Positions 1 through 6,561 of a stretch of 13,086 nt of DNA are shown here, piece after piece (the stretch's first letter is position 1; the number at the start of each line of letters is the position of its first letter). Location: assembly GCA_902496375.1 (NCBI GenBank), contig CABVAS010000023.1:1-13086 (forward strand). Direction: 5' to 3'. The notes under the pieces were generated by a model. It made no database searches, was not told where the DNA came from, and saw only the letters and a program-made list of their open reading frames with translations. Source of the stretch: an uncultured Collinsella sp. Lineage in GTDB: Bacteria; Actinomycetota; Coriobacteriia; Coriobacteriales; Coriobacteriaceae. The position numbers and the translations under genes are program-made.

Positions 1-120
1 ACGCGCGATCCACTCCAGTTTGACGGCTGCCGATTCGGTGCGGTTTGAGACCGCTATTCGGCCCCGTTGCGACCGGTGGTACTCTTGTATCCGTTTGAAA
101 TCGAGCGAAGGAGTGCCGCT

Positions 121-2349
121 ATGGAGCAATCGAGCCTGTTTGGTGACGGCGTGGACATCGATACCGAAACGCCCGCGAGCATGGATACCGCTGCACCGGA
201 CGATGCCCGTGCCCAGGCGGCAGCGCGTGCGGCCGAGCTGCGCCACGAGCTCGATTACCACGCCTATCGCTACTACATGCTCGATGCGCCCGAGATCACG
301 GACGCCGCCTTTGACAAAATGCTCGTTGAGCTGCAGGAAATCGAGGCAACCTACCCCGACCTGGTGACGCCCGATAGCTATACCCAGCGCGTGGGCGGCT
401 ACGTGAGCGAGCAGTTTACGCCGGTCACGCACATGGCACGCATGTATTCCATGGACGATGCCATGGACCTGGACGAGCTCGACGTATGGCTCCAGCGTAT
501 CGAGGATGCGCTCGGTGCCGGCAGCGTCACCTATACCTGCGAGCTTAAGATCGATGGTCTGGGCGTGGCCCTTACTTACCAAAACGGCACCTTCGTGCGC
601 GCGGCCACACGTGGCGATGGCACCACGGGCGAGGACGTGTCGCTCAACGTGCGCACCATCAAGGATGTGCCCATGCATCTGTCCGAAGCGGCGCTCGCCC
701 ACATGGGCGCCGACCGCGAGCGTACCATCGAGGTCCGTGGCGAGGTCTACATGCCCAAGGGCAGCTTTGTTCGCCTGAACGACGAGGCCGATGCCGAGGG
801 GCGCGACCCCTTTGCTAACCCGCGCAACGCCGCTGCCGGCAGCCTGCGCCAAAAGGACCCCAAGGTCACAGCGCGCCGCGACCTGGCCACCTTTATCTAT
901 GCCATCGCCGATACCGATCCGCTGCACGTTCACAGCCAGCGCGAATTTCTCGACTGGCTGCGCAGTGCCGGCTTTAGTGTCAACCCCAACGTGGCCCGTT
1001 GTGCCACGCCCGCCGAGGTCCACGAGTTCTGTGCCCAGGCGCTTGAGCACCGCGGTGACCTGGACTACGACATCGACGGCGTGGTCGTAAAGGTGGACAG
1101 CTTTCAGCAGCAGCTCGACCTGGGCTTTACCGCCCGCGCGCCGCGCTGGGCCATTGCCTTTAAGTTTCCGCCCGAAGAAAAGCAGACCGTCCTGCGCGAA
1201 ATTCGCATCCAGGTGGGCCGCACCGGTGTGCTCACGCCGGTCGCCGAGTTCGATCCGGTGACGGTTGCCGGCTCCACCATCGCGCGCGCCACGCTGCACA
1301 ATATCGACGAGATCCGTCGCAAAAACGTGCGCGAGGGCGACACCATCATCGTGCACAAGGCAGGCGACGTAATCCCCGAGGTCGTGGGCCCGGTGCTCGA
1401 TAAGCGCCCGGCCGATTCGGTCGACTGGCACATGCCCGAGGTCTGCCCCGTGTGCGGCAGCCCCGTTGTCCACGAGGATGGCGAGGTTGCCTACCGCTGT
1501 GTGTCCATCGACTGCCCCGCACAGCTCAAGGAGCGCTTGCTCCACTGGGTGAGCCGCGGCTGCATGGACGTCGACGGCCTGGGCGACGAGATCGTCGACA
1601 AGATGATCGCCGCCGGCCTGATCCACGATGTCGCAGACTTCTACCAGCTCACGGTCGACGACATCGCCGGACTGGACACGGGGCGCACCTATGCCAGCTC
1701 CAACAGCAAAAAGGGCGTCAAGAAGGGTGACCCCATTCCGGTAGGCCTCAAGACGGCCGAGAAAATCATCGCCGAGCTCAACAAGTCCAAGAGCCAGCCG
1801 CTCGGTCGCGTGCTGTTTGCCCTGGGCATCCGCCACGTGGGCAAGAGCGTGGGCGAGGTCATCGCCGAGCGATTCCTGTCGATTGACAAGCTCGTCTTGG
1901 CGAGTGAAGAGGACATCGCCGAGTGCGAGGGCATCGGTCCTAAGATTGCGGCGAGCGTCAAGCAGTTCCTGGCCGTGCCCGAGAACCTTGCCGTGCTGGA
2001 GCGCCTGCGCCAGGCGGGCCTGTCGCTCGAGGTCGATTTGAGCGCCGCGCACGCGCAAGCCGCAGCCGACGCTGGCGTGGCAGGCGAGCTCGCCGACGCA
2101 CAGCCGCTTGCGGGTCTGACCTTCGTGCTCACCGGTACGCTCGTCAACCGCACGCGCGATGAGGCGGGCGCGGCGCTCAAGGTGCTCGGCGCCAAGGTTT
2201 CGGGCAGTGTGTCGAAGAAGACGAGCTATCTGGTCGCCGGCCCCAAGGCAGGCTCCAAGCTCACCAAGGCCGAGCAGCTGGGTGTGCCCGTGTTGGATGA
2301 GGCGGTACTTGAGCAGATTTTGGCGATGGGTAGGGTCCCGGAGGCATAA
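121..2349 (+). CDS. ligA: NAD-dependent DNA ligase LigA
   Basis: This enzyme seals 3'-OH/5'-phosphate nicks in DNA using NAD+, in replication and repair. The 742-residue protein shows the whole family order. The NAD-binding Ia domain lies at about 36-80 (HELDYHAYRYYMLDAPEITD). The adenylation domain has the AMP-accepting lysine K143 in KIDG. An OB fold follows, then a zinc finger with C442, C445, C460 and C465, helix-hairpin-helix repeats at about 480-640, and a C-terminal BRCT domain at about 663-742. I chose ATG 121 because AAGGAG sits 7 bp upstream (108-113); an in-frame TTG at 67 has no such site. Two details are odd. About 28 residues precede the first domain, beginning with a QSSLF motif, and a Lys/Gly-rich insert of about 20 residues (about 520-540) interrupts the HhH region. 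Function is certain from the motifs; those two details are discussed under findings. Confidence 0.98.
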   Translation: MEQSSLFGDGVDIDTETPASMDTAAPDDARAQAAARAAELRHELDYHAYRYYMLDAPEITDAAFDKMLVELQEIEATYPDLVTPDSYTQRVGGYVSEQFTPVTHMARMYSMDDAMDLDELDVWLQRIEDALGAGSVTYTCELKIDGLGVALTYQNGTFVRAATRGDGTTGEDVSLNVRTIKDVPMHLSEAALAHMGADRERTIEVRGEVYMPKGSFVRLNDEADAEGRDPFANPRNAAAGSLRQKDPKVTARRDLATFIYAIADTDPLHVHSQREFLDWLRSAGFSVNPNVARCATPAEVHEFCAQALEHRGDLDYDIDGVVVKVDSFQQQLDLGFTARAPRWAIAFKFPPEEKQTVLREIRIQVGRTGVLTPVAEFDPVTVAGSTIARATLHNIDEIRRKNVREGDTIIVHKAGDVIPEVVGPVLDKRPADSVDWHMPEVCPVCGSPVVHEDGEVAYRCVSIDCPAQLKERLLHWVSRGCMDVDGLGDEIVDKMIAAGLIHDVADFYQLTVDDIAGLDTGRTYASSNSKKGVKKGDPIPVGLKTAEKIIAELNKSKSQPLGRVLFALGIRHVGKSVGEVIAERFLSIDKLVLASEEDIAECEGIGPKIAASVKQFLAVPENLAVLERLRQAGLSLEVDLSAAHAQAAADAGVAGELADAQPLAGLTFVLTGTLVNRTRDEAGAALKVLGAKVSGSVSKKTSYLVAGPKAGSKLTKAEQLGVPVLDEAVLEQILAMGRVPEA

Positions 2350-2354
2350 TGATT

Positions 2355-2390
2355 TGTTGAGGAACTGCGCAGAGGCTCAGTTCCTCAACA
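2355..2390. terminator. Hairpin between convergent ligA and lipoprotein gene
   Basis: A perfect 13-bp inverted repeat, TGTTGAGGAACTG (2355-2367) and CAGTTCCTCAACA (2378-2390), has a 10-nt loop and begins 5 bp after the ligA stop. It sits between two converging genes, so it probably ends transcription on one or both strands. Neither side has a good U-tract, so it may instead stabilise 3' ends or need a factor. The right arm contains the TGA stop codon of the minus-strand gene (2385-2387). Confidence 0.6.
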
Positions 2391-2771
2391 TCTCCTTATA
2401 GTGTTTGCCTGTTCAATTTCGATATCGTTTCCCTCGTATGATCCAGATGCGTCTACCGACTCAAAGCGTGAGTAGGAAACTCTTGTCCCAACTTTGATTT
2501 GGGAAAGCTTGTCTTTGATTCGGCCAGATGAGGGGAATGTAATCCGGGTTTGCTTTCCAGCGTCGGTGTAGCGGGGACTGTTGTCTGTTTGGATTACGAG
2601 TTCCGTTCCCTCAATAGAATGAACGCTGCCGGCTCCAAAGACAAGGTAATCATCTCCTCCGCTATAGCGGGCTCTATCTGTGCATGAAGAAACGGATGCA
2701 AACATAGCGAAAATCACCAATATCGTAACCAGGGCAAAGGCCGTGGTGCCATAGCATTTTGATGGTGCCAT
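2385..2771 (-). CDS. Small predicted lipoprotein, function unknown
   Basis: I do not recognise a family for this 128-residue protein. Its N-terminus has one hydrophobic segment (about 11-27) ending in a lipobox-like VSSC, with the candidate lipidated cysteine at C30. It is therefore probably exported and anchored to the outer face of the membrane. The mature part (about 31-128) is polar and appears rich in beta-strand residues, with no catalytic motif I can name. The ATG at 2771 lies 5 bp after the stop of the upstream peptidase-like gene, so the two are probably co-transcribed and translationally coupled; no strong ribosome binding site is visible. A TTG at 2783 would add four residues and overlap the upstream gene. 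Base composition is clearly AT-richer than in ligA or the efflux genes. A role as partner or inhibitor of the upstream peptidase is only inference from position. Confidence 0.7.
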   Translation of the reverse strand: MAPSKCYGTTAFALVTILVIFAMFASVSSCTDRARYSGGDDYLVFGAGSVHSIEGTELVIQTDNSPRYTDAGKQTRITFPSSGRIKDKLSQIKVGTRVSYSRFESVDASGSYEGNDIEIEQANTIRRC

Positions 2772-2776
2772 CCGGT

Positions 2777-3949
2777 CTACCAAAAGACTGTTCCGTTCAA
2801 TTTGACCATATTAGGCGTTGCATAGTTAATCGCTCGGGGATAAGTGTTCCATCCGTCGAATACTTCGAGCCACTGCAGTTCGATGCCAGAGCTTCCATTA
2901 TGCCCAGTAAAATAGCCAGTTACCGTGACCGTATGACCTGATAGCTCGACGGATCCTTCACTGTTCCGGCTGTTGATCCACATATGATACAAGCCGATAT
3001 TCCCTTGATCGATAGTTGCTCTGTACTGAGCGAATTGAGGCTGATAACCGAAAAATTGAGTATTAAGTGCTCTACCCTTTTGAGCGGCAAGACTTTTAAA
3101 CGGAACAATTCCATCTGGGATGATCGTGCTTCCGTACTCGACGCCCTGATCATTGGTCTTATACGTTGTTGTGCCAGTGACGTTCCATATTTCTTTATAA
3201 TAATCGGGATTAAATTGATTAGCGTTTGAACTGGTGAGACCGTAATGCATTGATACAGCGTACAAGGCAGAAACGACGCATGCATACTTATTAGTGCGGG
3301 CTTCAACTAATGATTCCGAGACTCCTCGGAACGGTATTCCGTTTAAATCGTCTATTTGGAAATGCAACATCAAGTCATCTTCATTGATAATGACTGCATC
3401 CCATGAAGTTGGGTTATTGCTTTGAGGTGCTATACCCTTTTTGGTGACAATCGGGACAGACCGTATATTGTTATAGTTGGTTACACAGTCTCTAGTTCCT
3501 GGCACCAAAGTTCCATATTCAATATCGTTGTACGAAATTAGTACGGTTGGGTTTGTGGCCTGTTGGCCGGAATAAGTTGAAATGGCGTTTGATAGAGAAG
3601 CTGAAATCGGAAGAATGGTATCGCCGAGGGTTATCTCCTTCAGAAGCCCAGGATATGATGCGTCAAGTATTAAATAACCGTAAGGGCTTCCTTCCCTTGT
3701 GACACTGATTTCATAGCCACAGATAAGGCCGATTTGTTGGCATACGGGAACGATTTGCTCGATCTCTAAGTTCGCGGATCCGTCGACGATGGGCAACAGG
3801 GAAAGCGCGTAGTCTTGTGCTAGGTCTGAAGTAAAAGCGACGGATGAGTTTGAGTCGGCAGCGAATACTCTTGTTGGGCGTGACGCGGATAAGCCGATGA
3901 TCGAGGCTAGGCCGAGAAGAAACGAGCGACGTGATTGAACTCTGGGCAT
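2777..3949 (-). CDS. Tat-exported papain-fold cysteine peptidase-like protein
   Basis: The 390-residue protein begins with a twin-arginine signal (SRRSFLLG, residues 6-13), a hydrophobic core and an AxA-type cleavage site near 28-31 (VFAAD), so export as a folded protein is expected. The C-terminal half has the spacing of a papain-like fold: candidate nucleophile C224 in YACVVSALYA, histidine H339 in SGHTVTVTGYF, then D365/N368 in VFDGWNTY. The segment at about 45-110 (ALSLLPIV... GYLILDASYPGLLKEI) resembles the propeptides of streptopain-like (C10) enzymes, and the C-terminal domain could also be read as C39-like. Activity is inferred; it may be a non-catalytic member. The start is supported by AGGAG at 3955-3959, 5 bp upstream. 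The gene is AT-rich compared with its neighbours, and a small lipoprotein gene follows immediately. Confidence is high that it is a secreted protein and moderate for the peptidase fold. Confidence 0.72.
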   Translation of the reverse strand: MPRVQSRRSFLLGLASIIGLSASRPTRVFAADSNSSVAFTSDLAQDYALSLLPIVDGSANLEIEQIVPVCQQIGLICGYEISVTREGSPYGYLILDASYPGLLKEITLGDTILPISASLSNAISTYSGQQATNPTVLISYNDIEYGTLVPGTRDCVTNYNNIRSVPIVTKKGIAPQSNNPTSWDAVIINEDDLMLHFQIDDLNGIPFRGVSESLVEARTNKYACVVSALYAVSMHYGLTSSNANQFNPDYYKEIWNVTGTTTYKTNDQGVEYGSTIIPDGIVPFKSLAAQKGRALNTQFFGYQPQFAQYRATIDQGNIGLYHMWINSRNSEGSVELSGHTVTVTGYFTGHNGSSGIELQWLEVFDGWNTYPRAINYATPNMVKLNGTVFW

Positions 3950-3954
3950 AATGT

Positions 3955-3989
3955 CTCCTGCCTATGGGGGGCAATATGCTGTCATTTTA
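3955..3989 (-). promoter_or_regulatory. Possible promoter and ribosome binding site of the peptidase-like gene
   Basis: On the minus strand an AT-rich stretch contains TAAAAT (3984-3989), a plausible -10 box about 35 bp from the ATG, followed by the ribosome binding site AGGAG (3955-3959). No convincing -35 box lies at the right distance. The 108-bp gap from the merR stop to this gene shows no clear terminator, so readthrough from the MATE-merR operon is also possible. Confidence 0.3.
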
Positions 3990-4057
3990 TTTGCTACAAA
4001 ATACAATCTAATTCGGATTAAGGTAAATGGATGGAATTGCTCGATAAATGGTAGTGA

Positions 4058-4897
4058 TTAGCGGACCGGTATCGCGATCCTCGTCACATACGCTCCCGGG
4101 TCGTCGCTGATGATGTCGTCGATGAGGGCGATTTCGCGCGAGGGACCGGCGGGGGACAGGTCGCGCTCGTGCATGTAATCGCGTAAGCGCTCATAGCGCG
4201 GGGCCGCCTGACCGTGCGTGCCGCGGAAGCTGACCGTCAGACACCGCGCGGCGGGACGTACTTCGACATCGCCCAGGTAATCGTCCGTGTCATCCAGCAG
4301 CAGAAAGACCTCGTCGTAGCCATCAAAGTCGCCGGCGGCAAGGCGTTCGGGCGCGATCCCGACGCCCAAGTTGCCCAGAAAAACAAACGTCTCGTGCTGG
4401 CCTTTCTGCAGCTGACGAATCTGCCACTCCAGCGCATAGGCGTCGGTAGGGTTGACGCGTTCGCGCAATACGGCGCAACGAAGCTCGGGCGCATCGATTG
4501 CGCAAATAGCATCGAGCTCGGTGTTCAACGCATCGTGCAGCAGCCCAAGTCGGTTATCGATCTTGCGCGACACGCGTTCGAGCTCGCGGCGCTTGCGCTC
4601 GATGAGCTCCTGTTGCTGGGCCAGTTGCCGCTGCATGAGGTCCACATCACGCGTGGTCACAAACTCACGGATTTGTGCCAACGGCAAGTCGAGAACACGC
4701 AGGTGGCTGATGGTGTTGAGGGTGGAGAGCTGCCGAGATCCGTAGTAGCGGTATCCACTCGCCGAATCGATGTGCGCCGGGTCCAGCAATCCCATCTGCT
4801 CGTAATGGCGCAACGTGCCCACACTCAGGTTGATCAAGCGCGCCACCCCGCCAATGCGGAGCAGGCCCTCGGTATGTTCAGTTGGCGAGTCGGTCAT
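4058..4897 (-). CDS. MerR-family regulator, BmrR-like, with effector-binding domain
   Basis: This 279-residue protein is a transcription activator of the drug-sensing MerR type. The winged helix DNA-binding domain spans about 12-80 (LLRIGGVARLINLSVGTLRHYE ... GYRYY). A dimerising coiled coil follows at about 88-125 (LAQQQELIERKRRELERV). The C-terminal ~150 residues look like a GyrI-like effector-binding domain, as in BmrR, which senses diverse hydrophobic or cationic compounds. There is no metal-binding cysteine pair, which argues against a metal sensor. The ATG is backed by AGGAG at 4905-4909 with 7 bp spacing. It lies 56 bp downstream of the MATE gene on the same strand, so both are probably one operon that it controls through the dyad at 6353-6367. 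The ligand is unknown. Confidence 0.92.
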   Translation of the reverse strand: MTDSPTEHTEGLLRIGGVARLINLSVGTLRHYEQMGLLDPAHIDSASGYRYYGSRQLSTLNTISHLRVLDLPLAQIREFVTTRDVDLMQRQLAQQQELIERKRRELERVSRKIDNRLGLLHDALNTELDAICAIDAPELRCAVLRERVNPTDAYALEWQIRQLQKGQHETFVFLGNLGVGIAPERLAAGDFDGYDEVFLLLDDTDDYLGDVEVRPAARCLTVSFRGTHGQAAPRYERLRDYMHERDLSPAGPSREIALIDDIISDDPGAYVTRIAIPVR

Positions 4898-4953
4898 GGG
4901 ACCGCTCCTTTCGGTAAAAAGCAGGGGAGAAGTGCCAGGCCTGCGTCGCCTCG

Positions 4954-6300
4954 CTACGCCACCAGCTTGTCAAAAGCCCCGCGCCGGTTGAGCACGGTAA
5001 ACGCGACAACACAGATGACTGCCGACAAAATCGATCCGCACGGCGAAGCGATGCCCATGGGAAACAGCGTGTTGGAATAGGCGTTCGACAGCAGCCACGC
5101 GCCCGGCACGCGAATGAGCGCCACGGCCAGCACGTTGTGCGCAAAGCCGATGTAACTCTTGCCATACGCAGCGAAAAAGCCGCTAAAGCAAATGTGGATG
5201 CCGGCAAAGATTGCGTCGAAAATATAGCTGCGCATATAGCCGGTACCGGCCGCGACTACTGCGGCGTCCTTGGCAAAAAAGCCGATAAACGCCGGCGCCA
5301 CCAGCCACATCAGCGCCGTGATCAGGCAGCCGTACACTACCGAGATGGTCATGGCGTCCTTGAGCACCTGACGTGCGCGGTCGCCCTTGCCTGCGCCGGC
5401 GTTTTGCGCCGTGAGTGCGCTGACGGTGGCACCCATGGAACTCGGCACAATGAACAAAAAGCTGATCATCTTCTCGACCAGGCCCACGGCGGCGGCGTCG
5501 ACGAGCCCTCGGTGGTTGGCGATGACGGTGATAAACATAAACGCCACCTGGATGCAGCCGTCCTGCACGGCCACAGGCACGCCGATCTTAAGAATGCTGC
5601 CGAGCACCTCGGGCTGGGGGCGCAGGTCGCTGCGCTTAACGTGGATGTTCGTGCGGCGGCTCTTGAGCCACACGAGCGCGAGGGCAACGCTGGCCGTCTG
5701 TGCGGTCACCGTGCCGAGTGCCGCGCCCACGGGGCCGAGCCCCATGTGCCCGATAAATAGAAAGTCGAGTGCGATGTTGATGATGCATGCCACGCCGATC
5801 ACGTACATGGGCGAGCGCGAATCGCCCAAGCCGCGAAAAATGGCCGAGAGGATGTTGTATGCGGCGATAAACGGAATGCCGACAAAGCAGATGCGCAGGT
5901 AGGCAGCGGTTCCTTCGACCGCCTCGGCCGGCGTGCCAATGAGCGCCACGATCTGTGGGCACAGTGCGAGCAGGACAGCGGCCAGCACCACCGAGACACC
6001 CATAAAGAGCGTAATGGTGTTGCCGATGGCGGTCTCGGCGCGATCGAAGCGGCGCGAGCCCACGGCGTGACCGACGATGACCGTCGTTCCCATGGCCAGG
6101 CCCACGAGCGTCACGGTAATGATATAGAGCGTCTGCGCGCCATTGCCCACGGCGGTGATGCCGGCGGCGCCGCTAAACTGCCCCATCATGTACAGGTCGG
6201 CCATACCGTAGAGCATCTGCAAAAAGTACGAGAGCATATAGGGCAGGGCAAAGACCGCGATGGTCTTAAGGACATTGCCGCGTGTGAGGTCGTGTTCCAT
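4954..6300 (-). CDS. MATE-family multidrug efflux transporter
   Basis: A 448-residue integral membrane protein with about 12 predicted hydrophobic helices in two related halves (about 12-215 and 235-440). Family hallmarks include the N-terminal ALPYMLSYFLQMLYGMADLYMMGQ segment (about 18-41), GTTVIVGHAVGSRR after helix 2, and the repeat-like ALTAQNAGAGKGDRA in the second half. MATE proteins export drugs and other organic cations in exchange for Na+ or H+; the substrate and ion cannot be read here. Length is typical. The start ATG 6300 lies about 35 bp after the expected transcription start of the MerR-type promoter, with only a weak ribosome binding site (AGAAAG near 6311-6316). It is the first gene of the operon with the merR-like regulator. 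Confidence 0.94.
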   Translation of the reverse strand: MEHDLTRGNVLKTIAVFALPYMLSYFLQMLYGMADLYMMGQFSGAAGITAVGNGAQTLYIITVTLVGLAMGTTVIVGHAVGSRRFDRAETAIGNTITLFMGVSVVLAAVLLALCPQIVALIGTPAEAVEGTAAYLRICFVGIPFIAAYNILSAIFRGLGDSRSPMYVIGVACIINIALDFLFIGHMGLGPVGAALGTVTAQTASVALALVWLKSRRTNIHVKRSDLRPQPEVLGSILKIGVPVAVQDGCIQVAFMFITVIANHRGLVDAAAVGLVEKMISFLFIVPSSMGATVSALTAQNAGAGKGDRARQVLKDAMTISVVYGCLITALMWLVAPAFIGFFAKDAAVVAAGTGYMRSYIFDAIFAGIHICFSGFFAAYGKSYIGFAHNVLAVALIRVPGAWLLSNAYSNTLFPMGIASPCGSILSAVICVVAFTVLNRRGAFDKLVA

Positions 6301-6342
6301 GGTCGGGGCACTTTCTGGCTTGGGTCGTTTACGTACCAGTGT

Positions 6343-6373
6343 AGTGAAAACCCTACAACGATTGTAGAGTCAA
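6343..6373 (-). promoter_or_regulatory. MerR-type promoter/operator of the MATE-merR operon
   Basis: On the minus strand a -35 box TTGACT (6368-6373) and a weak -10 TTCACT (6343-6348) are separated by 19 bp, longer than the usual 17. The spacer holds a perfect dyad CTACAATCGTTGTAG (6353-6367). This is the geometry of promoters activated by MerR-family proteins, which twist the over-long spacer. It lies directly upstream of the MATE gene, whose downstream partner encodes a MerR-family protein. Ligand-induced autoactivation is inferred. Confidence 0.82.
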
Positions 6374-6473
6374 GGTTTGTGTTGGCGGCGGGGCGAAAAA
6401 GTCGCGGTCGCATTCATTTCCAATTGAATACAGAGATGCACCGTGCAAGCTTAGCGCCTACACTGGCCTTGCA

Positions 6474-6520
6474 GAAATCGATTTCGGAACACTTGACACC
6501 GCCGCACGGCGCGCCATAAT
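6474..6520 (+). promoter_or_regulatory. Promoter of the ABC exporter pair, with palindromes
   Basis: A near-consensus promoter is visible: TTGACA (6493-6498), 16-bp spacer, CATAAT (6515-6520). The expected transcription start is near 6527, about 35 bp before the GTG start. A perfect 12-bp palindrome GAAATCGATTTC (6474-6485) lies 7 bp before the -35 box, and CGCCGCACGGCG (6500-6511) fills most of the spacer. Both are candidate operators; no regulator is assigned. Confidence 0.7.
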
Positions 6521-6561
6521 ACGTGGGTTTGCGAACAACGTTTGATGGGGGATGAACCTGC

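Noticed and set aside
67..120. Upstream TTG start for ligA
   Set aside because: It lacks a ribosome binding site, while ATG 121 has AAGGAG at the right distance.
1..120. Tail of an upstream gene or a ligA promoter
   Set aside because: Short open stretches end at 23 and 48 in two frames, but none can be assigned to a protein, and no convincing promoter boxes are visible.
3950..4057. Terminator of the MATE-merR operon
   Set aside because: The gap is AT-rich, but no stem followed by a T-run is visible on the minus strand.
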